DNA of 13,905 bases, taken from Desulfobacterales bacterium (GTDB lineage Bacteria > Desulfobacterota > Desulfobacteria > Desulfobacterales > Desulfobacteraceae). A model generated the notes under the pieces. It searched no databases, was not told where the DNA came from, and saw nothing but the letters and a program-made list of their open reading frames with translations. Numbering within the stretch: position 1 is the stretch's first letter; every line of letters begins with the position of its first letter. Location: contig JAKSBO010000828.1 in the NCBI GenBank assembly GCA_022361095.1, positions 1 through 13,905 on the forward strand, in the 5' to 3' direction. This document shows, one piece after another, positions 1 to 6,296 of this stretch. The translations under genes and the position numbers were made by a program.

Positions 1-80
1 TGAATCAGGAACAAACAACCGGTCATCCGCCGAGAAGAGCAGGGCGCCGTCCGCTGATTGAGCGCACGGAACGGACAACT

Positions 81-857
81 GTGGGGCAGACGACGGTTGA
101 AGATCCCAGGATGAGCTGTCGCAATTTGGCGGTCTATTACGATTCCAAGAAAGCCATCAGCAACATTAGTCTGGATATCGGGCGAAACGAAGTGATTGCC
201 ATGATCGGGCCGTCCGGGTGCGGTAAATCGACTTTTCTGCGCTGCCTGAACCGGATGAACGATACCATTGAAGGGTGTCTTGTGACCGGGCAGGTCATCA
301 TGGATGGGAAAAATATATACGACGATGACGTGGATGTGGTGCCGTTAAGGGCCCAGGTGGGCATGGTTTTCCAAAAACCCAATCCCTTTCCCAAATCCAT
401 TTACAACAACATTGCCTACGGCGCAAGGATCCATGGTCTTGCCAGGACCCGGGATGAGACCGACGAACTGGTTGTGGGGGCGCTGAAACGGGCAGGTCTT
501 TGGAGTGAAGTCAAAGACCGCATGGGAATGCCCGGAACCAGTCTGTCCGGCGGCCAGCAGCAGCGTCTGTGCATTGCAAGGGCCATTGCGGTAAACCCGG
601 AGGTGATTCTTATGGATGAACCCTGCTCGTCTTTGGATCCTATTGCCACGGCCATTATCGAAGAACTTATTGATGAGCTTAAGCACAACTACACCATTGC
701 CATTGTGACCCATTCCATGCAGCAGGCATCCCGGATTTCCCAACGTACGGCCTATTTTCACCAGGGCGATCTCATTGAGGCGGGCCCTACGGATCAGATA
801 TTTTTAAATCCGCTGCACCAGCTCACGGAAGACTATATTACCGGACGGTTTGAATAG
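81..857 (+). CDS. pstB: Phosphate ABC transporter ATP-binding protein PstB
   Basis: ATPase subunit of the high-affinity phosphate importer PstSCAB; it works on the cytoplasmic face of the inner membrane with PstC and PstA. Seen, numbering from the GTG at 81: Walker [10 protein letters not shown] (43-51), Q-loop VFQKPNPFP (96-104), signature LSGGQQQR (155-162), Walker B VILMDEP (175-181), D-loop SSLDP (183-187) and switch His211 in VTHS. The length of 258 aa is normal. The start is uncertain: GTG 81 and ATG 111 both have poor ribosome sites, and the frame stays open to the window edge. Bases 1-3 are TGA in another frame, so an ATGA overlap with a preceding gene, with pstB starting at base 0, is plausible and would add 27 residues. 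No phoU follows directly; the next gene is rubrerythrin. Function is near certain, the start is not. Confidence 0.96.
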   Translation: MGQTTVEDPRMSCRNLAVYYDSKKAISNISLDIGRNEVIAMIGPSGCGKSTFLRCLNRMNDTIEGCLVTGQVIMDGKNIYDDDVDVVPLRAQVGMVFQKPNPFPKSIYNNIAYGARIHGLARTRDETDELVVGALKRAGLWSEVKDRMGMPGTSLSGGQQQRLCIARAIAVNPEVILMDEPCSSLDPIATAIIEELIDELKHNYTIAIVTHSMQQASRISQRTAYFHQGDLIEAGPTDQIFLNPLHQLTEDYITGRFE

Positions 858-900
858 TGACACCCCGGAATTTTACCCTTCTGCAATACTGGGGTGACAC
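857..900. repeat. Inverted repeat after pstB
   Basis: GTGACACCCC at 857-866 faces GGGGTGACAC at 891-900, with one mismatch in ten and a 24-base spacer. It starts inside the pstB stop codon and lacks a following T-run, so it is a poor intrinsic terminator. It could end the pst transcript with help from Rho, or be a protein-binding site for the rubrerythrin promoter about 150-200 bases downstream. Confidence 0.45.
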
Positions 901-1010
901 AATAGTGCCTGAGACAAAATCGTATGAAACATATTTATGCTTTAATCTGTATCCGGCATATAGGTGCTCTATGATAACATTGTTAAATATGCTACAGTGA
1001 AGGAAACTAT

Positions 1011-1044
1011 TTGAATTTTTTAAATCGGATGGTATAAAAGTTGC
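1011..1044 (+). promoter_or_regulatory. Promoter of rubrerythrin: sigma-54-type, overlapping a sigma-70-like site
   Basis: TGGTATAAAAGTTGCT has GG at 1031-1032 and GC at 1043-1044, exactly 10 bases apart, as in the sigma-54 consensus TGGCAC-N5-TTGCW. Predicted start is near 1056, giving a leader of about 89 bases. The same stretch can be read as a sigma-70 site, TTGAAT (1011-1016) 16 bases before TATAAA (1033-1038). The leader holds a small hairpin, GGGCT (1065-1069) with AGCCC (1074-1078). Which polymerase uses the site cannot be told from sequence. Confidence 0.5.
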
Positions 1045-1144
1045 TGATTTTGGTTACGTACGGAGGGCTCCACAGCCCGTTGACGTGAAAATGGTTTACC
1101 GGATATTGACTTAAAGCATAATACCAGCAAAGGAGTGATATTGA

Positions 1145-1606
1145 ATGAATTTTAAAAACATTGACGAAATACTGGAATTTGCCATTAGCAGAGAAAATGC
1201 AGCAGTAGCACTTTATACAGATTGTGCCGATGAGGCGACTTCCCAAGAATTGAAACAGACCTTTCTTGATTTTGCCAAAGAGGAAAAAAAACATGCGGAG
1301 ATGCTCTCTGATATTTCCGGGAACAAAGCCAAGATTGACAGTTATGAATTCAAGAAGATCCCTGATCTCAAAATCAGCGACTACATGGTGGAAGCCCCCT
1401 ATGAAAAAGGCATGCCCATGCCTGAAGTTTTGAAGCTGGCCATGAAAAACGAGGAAAAAGCAGTTAAGTTGTATAATCTTCTTGCAGACCAGGCCGACAA
1501 TGCCGATGCAAAAAAATTGTTTCTGCTTCTCGCCCAGGAAGAGGCCAAACATAAACTCGGACTGGAATCCATGTATGACGATTATCTGGCAGACAATGAA
1601 GGATAA
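1145..1606 (+). CDS. Rubrerythrin-type diiron protein without rubredoxin domain
   Basis: Ferritin-like four-helix diiron protein, expected to reduce hydrogen peroxide in the cytoplasm using electrons from a separate rubredoxin or similar donor. Seen: two carboxylate/His motifs, EEKKH (46-50) and EEAKH (132-136), plus the helix-1 glutamate E17 in SRENAA and E103/E104 in KNEEKA, which together form the expected ligand set. At 153 aa it ends after the diiron domain and lacks the C-terminal CxxC rubredoxin module of classical rubrerythrin. AGGAG at 1131-1135 lies 9 bases before the ATG and fixes the start. It follows pstB but has its own promoter region. The rubredoxin genes at 8438-8932 are candidate partners. 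Specific activity (peroxidase versus another ferritin-like role) is inferred from the family. Confidence 0.9.
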   Translation: MNFKNIDEILEFAISRENAAVALYTDCADEATSQELKQTFLDFAKEEKKHAEMLSDISGNKAKIDSYEFKKIPDLKISDYMVEAPYEKGMPMPEVLKLAMKNEEKAVKLYNLLADQADNADAKKLFLLLAQEEAKHKLGLESMYDDYLADNEG

Positions 1607-1643
1607 TTTTAAATTCTGATTCCTCAACGAATCTAATACGTTG

Positions 1644-1690
1644 CACAAGCCATGGGACGTCTATGTTCAACAACACTCTCATGGCTTGTG
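1644..1690. repeat. Perfect 11-bp inverted repeat between rubrerythrin and exonuclease III
   Basis: CACAAGCCATG (1644-1654) and CATGGCTTGTG (1680-1690) are perfectly complementary across a 25-base spacer. No T-run follows, so it is not a standard intrinsic terminator. It could be an mRNA stability or attenuation structure between the two genes, or an operator for the exonuclease gene whose start is 29 bases further on. Confidence 0.6.
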
Positions 1691-1718
1691 TGTGCTGTAA
1701 GGTAAAAAACGGTTGACC

Positions 1719-2510
1719 ATGGGTAAAAAAACACAATTAAAGCTGGTTTCGTGGAATGTAAACGGACTGCGTGCGGTTTTGAAAAAGGATTTTTTTGATT
1801 CCGTCGCTGCCATGGATCCGGACATTCTCATGCTCCAGGAGACAAAACTTCAGGAAGAGCAGCGAAGTGACCAGATGATTCGCTTTGGCGAATTTGAAAG
1901 TTTTTGGAATTATTCAACCGTTAAAAAAGGTTACTCCGGTGTGGTCTCATACACAAAAATTAAGCCGGATGTTGTGACAACACAGTTTGAAAAGCCCGAA
2001 TATGATGGTGAGGGCCGGATCATCCGAATGGACTTTAAGCGGTTTGTCCTGTTTAACATCTATTTTCCCAACGGCCAGATGAGCGATGAGCGGCTTGCCT
2101 ATAAATTGGCGTTTTATGAGTGGTTTATTGATTATGCCCAAAAGTTAAGAGATGAGGGTAAATCAATTATCGTCACCGGTGACTTTAACACGGCCCATAA
2201 TGAAATCGATTTGAAAAATCCGGGGCCTAATGCCAAACGGTCCGGTTTTTTGCGCATTGAAAGGGATGTGCTGGATAAGATGCTGGACATGGGGTATGTG
2301 GACACCTTTCGCCATTTTTATCCTGAAACGGTTAAATACTCGTGGTGGTCCTACCGTTTTAACGCACGGAAGAATAACGCAGGGTGGCGCATCGACTACT
2401 TTTTTGCGACCCGTGATCTCATAGAAAACGGTGTTGTAAAAGACGCATTCATTGATAATGATATTTTGGGTTCTGATCACTGCCCGGTGGGATTGGTGGT
2501 TGAAATATAG
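1719..2510 (+). CDS. xth: Exonuclease III family AP endonuclease
   Basis: Cytoplasmic DNA-repair nuclease that cleaves at abasic sites and removes blocked 3' ends, as after oxidative damage. Seen, numbering from TTG 1713: SWNVNG (13-18), metal ligand E43 in LQETK, GYSGV (73-77), Y117 in NIYFPNG, D157/N159 in GDFNTAH, GWRIDYFF and catalytic D255-H256 in GSDHCPV. All catalytic positions of the family are present and the length is normal. Two starts are possible. ATG 1719 (263 aa) is chosen as the usual codon; TTG 1713 (265 aa) sits better, 10 bases after AAGG at 1699-1702. It follows rubrerythrin by about 110 bases and ends just before a strong terminator. Its place beside peroxide and superoxide defence genes fits repair of oxidative damage. 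Confidence 0.95.
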   Translation: MGKKTQLKLVSWNVNGLRAVLKKDFFDSVAAMDPDILMLQETKLQEEQRSDQMIRFGEFESFWNYSTVKKGYSGVVSYTKIKPDVVTTQFEKPEYDGEGRIIRMDFKRFVLFNIYFPNGQMSDERLAYKLAFYEWFIDYAQKLRDEGKSIIVTGDFNTAHNEIDLKNPGPNAKRSGFLRIERDVLDKMLDMGYVDTFRHFYPETVKYSWWSYRFNARKNNAGWRIDYFFATRDLIENGVVKDAFIDNDILGSDHCPVGLVVEI

Positions 2511-2535
2511 GTTGGTTATCAGCACCCTTGAATTG

Positions 2536-2592
2536 AAAAAAGCCCGGCCCGGAACAAACAATAATCGTTTTTTTCCGGGCCGGGATTTTTTT
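2536..2592. terminator. Bidirectional intrinsic terminator
   Basis: A perfect 12-bp stem, CCCGGCCCGGAA (2543-2554) with TTCCGGGCCGGG (2573-2584), is followed by a run of seven T and preceded by a run of A. It can therefore end transcription from both directions. It lies between the convergent exonuclease III (+) and FTR (-) genes, which is where such an element is expected. Confidence 0.93.
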
Positions 2593-2644
2593 AAAGAAAA
2601 TACTTAGAGCGCAGAAGCTTATGTTTGGACGGTTCGTTCAAACA

Positions 2645-2974
2645 CTATATTATTTTTTCTACGGGTCTTCTTTCCGGCACATACTCCGGCACCACTTCAA
2701 GATTGTTTACCTTTTCAGATACATACAGCCCGCAATAACAGGCACCAAATTCCTCCATATCCGCCTTTCGGTACTCGCAGGGACAGATAATGTCCTTGTC
2801 GTGCTCCCTGTCTCCGCAGGCCAGGCGGCAGGGACAGGCCATGTAGCCGTAATTTTCCCTGTTAAGCTGCAGGCTTTCCAGCAATTCAAATACCAGGTCT
2901 TTGTCTTTGTTGAAAAAAGCCCCTTGTTTTTTCTGTGACTTTTTCAGTGCATCATAGAGCTGTTCCGTGTTCAT
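2645..2974 (-). CDS. Ferredoxin:thioredoxin reductase catalytic (beta) chain-like protein
   Basis: Iron-sulfur protein that in its family passes electrons from ferredoxin to a disulfide in thioredoxin-like partners through a [4Fe-4S] cluster next to a redox disulfide. Seen: CPC (47-49), an extra C53, CPC (64-66) and CYC (79-81). The usual plastid spacing is CPC-X16-CPC-X8-CxC; here the gaps are 14 and 12. Length is 109 aa, typical for the catalytic chain. No variable (alpha) chain is nearby, as is usual in non-photosynthetic anaerobes. The ATG overlaps the stop of the upstream glutaredoxin-like gene by 4 bases (ATGA), so the two are almost surely co-translated and act together. A small dyad, TGTTTG (2622-2627) with CAAACA (2639-2644), lies just past the stop. 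Confidence 0.9.
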   Translation of the reverse strand: MNTEQLYDALKKSQKKQGAFFNKDKDLVFELLESLQLNRENYGYMACPCRLACGDREHDKDIICPCEYRKADMEEFGACYCGLYVSEKVNNLEVVPEYVPERRPVEKII

Positions 2975-3234
2975 TCTTTTATTCCCAATGCTTTTTTAAT
3001 ATCGTTTTGCTTATTCCCAACAATTACGGTCCCTTTGTCGATTTCAATGGTGGGGAAAGAGCACCTTGGGTTCAATGCTTTGATTGTCTCAATAAGTTCC
3101 TTGCGTTCATCCCCTTTGAAGTCGTCGACCTGTACATATTCATATTTAATATTGTATTTATCAAACAGCTTTTTGGTCGCTTTGCAGTGACTGCAGGTAC
3201 TTAATCCGTATAGTATAGGGATACAATTATCCAT
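2971..3234 (-). CDS. Glutaredoxin-like / mini-thioredoxin protein
   Basis: Small cytoplasmic thiol-disulfide carrier of the thioredoxin fold. Seen: active site CSHC at residues 14-17 close to the N-terminus, the cis-proline in SFPT (about 59-62), and 87 aa in all, the size of glutaredoxins and NrdH-type proteins. It is the first gene of a two-gene unit with the FTR catalytic chain, overlapping by 4 bases, so its likely reductant is the FTR protein rather than glutathione. GGAGAGG lies a few bases before the ATG. A sigma-54-like element lies about 55 bases upstream. Target proteins cannot be named from sequence. Confidence 0.88.
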   Translation of the reverse strand: MDNCIPILYGLSTCSHCKATKKLFDKYNIKYEYVQVDDFKGDERKELIETIKALNPRCSFPTIEIDKGTVIVGNKQNDIKKALGIKE

Positions 3235-3285
3235 TTATTCCTCTCCTTAAATATGTCAAATAGTTAACCATCACGATTAAAGTAT

Positions 3286-3301
3286 AGCATATATTATGCC
3301 T
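3286..3301 (-). promoter_or_regulatory. Possible sigma-54-type promoter of the glutaredoxin-FTR pair
   Basis: On the minus strand AGGCATAATATATGCT has GG (3299-3300) and GC (3287-3288) exactly 10 bases apart. It matches GGCA and TGCW but has A where the consensus has the first T of TGG. Predicted start is near 3275, about 40 bases before the ATG. TATACT (3281-3286, minus) could instead be a sigma-70 -10 box, but no good -35 is seen. This is the weakest of the four such sites in the window. Confidence 0.35.
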
Positions 3302-3586
3302 GCGTATCACCTAATGTCAACGTGCAATATCAGGGTGAGATGCGATGCTATAGTATTTCGCCGCATTTGTGGATATGTGAGAAAAGAGTACGGTGCATTT
3401 TATTACCACAGGTAAATATATGTGTGTCCTTGTTCGCAGTCCGCCGGATTTGTGTGATATCAGACTGAAAAAAATAATTTTTTCCTTGCTTTTTATTTTT
3501 GTATTTTGTTATATTTGCAAAAATTCTTTCATTTATATTTCAAATAATAAGACTTACGAAAACTTAATTTAGAATCAATCGTATTG

Positions 3587-3627
3587 TGTATCGTCAACCT
3601 GTGTATCAGCAATTTATGTATCGTCAA
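3587..3627 (+). repeat. Three direct repeats at exact 15-bp spacing
   Basis: TGTATCGTCAA (3587-3597), TGTATCAGCAA (3602-3612) and TGTATCGTCAA (3617-3627) start exactly 15 bases apart. The first and third are identical and the second differs at two positions; the 4-base linkers differ. The conserved core and helical-scale spacing point to a protein-binding array rather than chance or a coding repeat. Confidence 0.75.
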
Positions 3628-3636
3628 TGATACATA
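3615..3636. promoter_or_regulatory. 8-bp dyad overlapping the third repeat
   Basis: TATGTATC (3615-3622) and GATACATA (3629-3636) are perfect inverted arms around a 6-base spacer. The dyad includes the third direct repeat, so one protein could bind both the dyad and the two single sites. Its centre is about 153 bases before the predicted start site, a usual distance for a sigma-54 activator. Confidence 0.6.
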
Positions 3637-3751
3637 TTAATGAGACATATGTGTGCTAACGCTTTTCGTTTAAAGCAAGCCTGGTAACTGATTCTCCTGA
3701 ATAAATACCATTGTATGTATTGTGCTGGTAAAAATCGCAAATAAATAAATG

Positions 3752-3768
3752 TTGGTATTGTTTTTGCA
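3752..3768 (+). promoter_or_regulatory. Sigma-54-type promoter of the 75-aa gene-desulfoferrodoxin unit
   Basis: TTGGTATTGTTTTTGCA has GG at 3754-3755 and GC at 3766-3767, 10 bases apart, matching YTGGYA and TTGCW of the -24/-12 consensus. Predicted start is near 3779, leaving a leader of about 59 bases that ends in a strong AAGGAGG at 3825-3831. No comparable sigma-70 site was seen between here and the gene. Confidence 0.62.
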
Positions 3769-3837
3769 AAATTTCTGCATTAGATTAAGTGACGGGTTTG
3801 GCTTTTAATCAATCCTGTTAAACCAAGGAGGCAAAAA

Positions 3838-4065
3838 ATGACCAAAGTGATTGCATATCAGAAAACTGAAAGCCGGTCGGAAAAAAAACGGGCTCCTTTT
3901 TATGGTGCGATTAAGTCTGAAAATGAGTTTTATTTTCAAATTGCCTCATTGTTCCGGGAGGCGACCAAAGGCCGCAGACAATTATCAGGGCAAATGTTTG
4001 AGCAGATGCTCAAGGCAAAAGCTGCAGAGCGCTCTGTGGAAAAGTCTGTTTACAACCTATATTGA
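3838..4065 (+). CDS. Unknown 75-aa basic protein, first gene of the desulfoferrodoxin unit
   Basis: I do not recognise this protein. It is 75 aa, rich in Lys, Arg and Glu, with no signal peptide, membrane segment or cysteine. A stretch near residues 27-70 looks able to form charged helices (FYFQIASLFREATKGRR, then FEQMLKAKAAERSVEKSV). AAGGAGG lies 6 bases before the ATG, among the strongest ribosome sites in the window, which supports real translation. It sits between a sigma-54-type promoter and desulfoferrodoxin, 69 bases upstream of that gene. The gap holds a small hairpin, GCCAG (4067-4071) with CTGGC (4081-4085). Co-expression with superoxide reductase is inferred; the function is open. 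Confidence 0.72.
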   Translation: MTKVIAYQKTESRSEKKRAPFYGAIKSENEFYFQIASLFREATKGRRQLSGQMFEQMLKAKAAERSVEKSVYNLY

Positions 4066-4134
4066 CGCCAGGGTCAAAATCTGGCTCTCACAGACAGTGT
4101 TTCATAAACTTTTAAAACAAAAGGAGTGTTATCA

Positions 4135-4515
4135 ATGGCTGAAAAAATGGGAATTTATAAATGTGAAAAATGCGGCAATATTGTTCAGGTGCTTCACGGA
4201 GAACAACCGCCGGCGACCTGCTGCGGAAAACCCATGGATCGCCTGGTGGCCAATACGGTTGATGCCGCTAAAGAGAAGCATGTTCCCGTACTTGAAAAGA
4301 TTGAAGGTGGATACAAAGTGTCTGTGGGTAGCGTTGCCCATCCCATGACAAAAGAGCACTATATCGAATGGATTGAACTCGTATCCTGTGGCGGCGCATA
4401 TGTTCAGCGTATGATGCTGGAGCCGGATGCGGCCCCCGAAGCGGTTTTTAAATGCGACGAAGATAAGGTCGAAGCCATGGCCTATTGCAATCTCCACGGG
4501 CTGTGGAAAGCGTAA
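4135..4515 (+). CDS. dfx: Desulfoferrodoxin (two-iron superoxide reductase)
   Basis: Cytoplasmic enzyme that reduces superoxide to hydrogen peroxide without making oxygen, using electrons usually delivered by rubredoxin. Seen, numbering from ATG 4135 (126 aa): an N-terminal desulforedoxin domain with C10, C13, C29 and C30 for the Fe(Cys)4 centre I, then the catalytic domain with H49 (in EKHVP), H69 (AHPM), H75 (EHYIEW), C118 and H121 (CNLHG) for centre II; E47 is the conserved active-site glutamate. No ligand is missing and the length is typical. AAGGAG at 4121-4126 is 8 bases before the ATG; an in-frame GTG at 4126 overlaps that ribosome site and is unlikely to be the start. It follows the 75-aa gene, and rubredoxin genes are 4 kb away on the other strand. 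Confidence 0.97.
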   Translation: MAEKMGIYKCEKCGNIVQVLHGEQPPATCCGKPMDRLVANTVDAAKEKHVPVLEKIEGGYKVSVGSVAHPMTKEHYIEWIELVSCGGAYVQRMMLEPDAAPEAVFKCDEDKVEAMAYCNLHGLWKA

Positions 4516-4594
4516 ATTTTATATAGAATCAGACATTACTTTTGATCAGAATCGGCAATTATGAATAGATGATGTGCCGGTTTTCAGAGTGTAA

Positions 4595-4636
4595 ACGACC
4601 CGTTGTCTCATATTAAAGACTGCGGGTCGTCTATTT
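4595..4636 (+). terminator. Stem-loop after desulfoferrodoxin
   Basis: ACGACCCG (4595-4602) pairs with CGGGTCGT (4623-4630), with an inner stem GTCT (4605-4608) and AGAC (4617-4620) and a small internal loop. It is followed only by CTATTT, so the T-run is weak. Its place 80 bases after the stop fits the end of the desulfoferrodoxin transcript. Confidence 0.6.
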
Positions 4637-4874
4637 GGTGCATGTTACCTGTCATCTTTTTTTACATGACGGCAAAATTTGTTCAAGGGGTACCTTTTTT
4701 TCATTCACGGCACCTGTCCTTTCGAGAAAATGATTTTAACTTGCAAGATATTCCTATAATATGAATCCTAAAAACAATATTAATCGAATTTATTCACTTC
4801 CCGGATAACGCGGCAGTCTGTCCGGCTTTGGGTTGATTTTTCGGGGCCGTGACAAACTTGAAAACGTGGCGTTT
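4637..4874. other. Upstream region of the SDR operon
   Basis: With the terminator region, 4516-4874 makes about 360 bases without a gene. A perfect -10 box TATAAT lies at 4755-4760, but no convincing -35 lies 16-18 bases before it. A small hairpin GTCAT/ATGAC spans a T-run near 4653-4672. Nothing else was recognised. Confidence 0.4.
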
Positions 4875-6296
4875 ATGATTAAAGAAATTTTTACTGAAAA
4901 AATCAAAATTAATGCGCCTGTACCAGCGCTCTTTGCATGGCATGAACGGGACGGCGCCATCAGCCGGCTTACGCCGCCTTGGGCGCCTTTGTCTTTGGTG
5001 GCAAGAAAGGGCAAAGGGATTGATAAAGGCGTTGAAGTTACTTTTAAAATAAAGATTTTTGGTATTCCCATGAAATGGCAGGCCCGGCATATTGATTACA
5101 AAGAAAATGCAATGTTCCGGGACTGCCAGATAAAAGGCCCTTTTGCCTTCTGGGAGCATTCACATCTGTTTCATGAGCGTTCAACCGATTTATCCGTGAT
5201 GGAGGATCAGGTCAGGTTCCAACTGCCTTTTGGCATTTTCAGCCTTCCTTTCTACGGATACGCCAAAAGAGAACTTAAGCGGATGTTTTTCTATCGGCAT
5301 CAGGTGCTCAAATATGATATGGAGAACCGGGTAGGGAAGATACAAAAACAGCGGATTTTAATTTCAGGCGGGTCCGGGGCCATTGGAAAAGCTTTGGTCT
5401 CCTTTTTAAAAACCTGCGGGCATGAAGTGATTTGCCTGGTCCGGAATCCCCTATTGCGAGATCAGGATAATCGTTCAGAGGATGTGCACTTCTGGGATCC
5501 TTACAGCAATATTTTAGATATGGATGCCATCGGGCCTGTTGATGCGGTGATTAATTTAAACGGCGTGGATATTTCCAAAGGGAAATGGAACTTCAGTCAA
5601 CGTGCCAGAATTCTCAATTCACGGGTGATTTGCACCCGGGTGCTTGTGGAAAAAATGAAGAAAATGTCCCATCCGCCGTCCACCTTTATCTCTGCGTCTG
5701 CCATCGGATTTTATGGTGAAGGCGGCAGCAATAGACTGACCGAGGAGAGCAAAGACAAAGATTGCTTTATCTCCCGGGTTTGCCGTCAGTGGGAAGAGGC
5801 TTCCCTTGGTGCCGCCAAAGCAGGTATCCGCACGGTGCAACTGCGAATCGGCGTGGTGCTGACGCCTGCCGGCGGGGCGCTGGAACGCATGCTGCTGCCT
5901 TTTTCGATGGGGCTTGGCACCCGGTTGGCTGACGGAAAACAGTATATGAGCTGGATCGGCATGGAAGATGTTCTGGGCGGTATGCTTCATATCCTTGGAA
6001 ATGAAGAGATTTGTGGGCCGGTAAACCTTACGGCACCTGAACCTGTAACCAATGCTGAATTTACCCAGACCTTGGCCCGGATTCTTGGGCGCCGTGCGCC
6101 CTTTGTTCTTCCTAAGGCCGTCGTGTTGGCCCTTTGGGGGGAGATGGGAAAGGAGACCCTGTTGGCCTCTGCCAGGGTTATACCTGAAAAATTAATGACA
6201 AGCGGCTATCGATTTGTACATCCCGAACTGGAGATGGCACTGGGCCATGCACTGGGCAGGGGTGCCGCAAAAAAACAGATGGAAGAAAATAAATGA
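4875..6296 (+). CDS. SRPBCC domain fused to TIGR01777-type SDR epimerase
   Basis: Two-domain protein. Residues 1-150 (from ATG 4875, 473 aa) match the SRPBCC/cyclase-like ligand-binding fold often found ahead of this SDR family (INAPVPALFAWHERDGA, RLTPPW). From residue 158 there is an extended short-chain dehydrogenase with the nucleotide-binding loop GGSGAIG (165-171), a SASAIGFYGEGG segment in the active-site region, and a C-terminal DUF1731-like tail (LTAPEPVTNAEF onward, ending in HALGRG). The family is annotated as NAD-dependent epimerase (YfcH-like), but the substrate is unknown. A TTG at 4833 would add 14 residues that do not resemble the domain; neither start has a good ribosome site, so ATG is chosen. 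The stop overlaps the next start by 4 bases (ATGA), marking an operon. Confidence 0.9.
   Translation: MIKEIFTEKIKINAPVPALFAWHERDGAISRLTPPWAPLSLVARKGKGIDKGVEVTFKIKIFGIPMKWQARHIDYKENAMFRDCQIKGPFAFWEHSHLFHERSTDLSVMEDQVRFQLPFGIFSLPFYGYAKRELKRMFFYRHQVLKYDMENRVGKIQKQRILISGGSGAIGKALVSFLKTCGHEVICLVRNPLLRDQDNRSEDVHFWDPYSNILDMDAIGPVDAVINLNGVDISKGKWNFSQRARILNSRVICTRVLVEKMKKMSHPPSTFISASAIGFYGEGGSNRLTEESKDKDCFISRVCRQWEEASLGAAKAGIRTVQLRIGVVLTPAGGALERMLLPFSMGLGTRLADGKQYMSWIGMEDVLGGMLHILGNEEICGPVNLTAPEPVTNAEFTQTLARILGRRAPFVLPKAVVLALWGEMGKETLLASARVIPEKLMTSGYRFVHPELEMALGHALGRGAAKKQMEENK

Larger units (their letters stand above)
3235..3837. other. AT-rich intergenic region between divergent FTR and desulfoferrodoxin units
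   Basis: These 603 bases hold no convincing gene. A 42-codon frame at 3340-3468 (+) has no protein features I recognise. The left end holds the promoter of the minus-strand pair. The right part holds the 15-bp repeat array, a dyad, a small hairpin GCTTT/AAAGC (3661-3676) and the sigma-54-type promoter of the + unit. A short dyad TTACC-aca-GGTAA lies at 3403-3415. Confidence 0.7.

Noticed and set aside
3340..3468. A 42-codon + frame in the large intergenic region
   Set aside because: Only a weak ribosome site, no recognisable protein features, and AT-rich regulatory surroundings.
3851..4348. A 165-codon + frame spanning the 75-aa gene and part of desulfoferrodoxin
   Set aside because: It runs in another frame across two better-supported genes, each with its own ribosome site; the sequence shows no domain.
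4636..4654. TTGGTGCATGTTACCTGTC, which shares GCATGTTAC with the cydAB promoter
   Set aside because: The -12 GC is absent (CT instead) and it lies over 200 bases from the next gene inside a terminator region.
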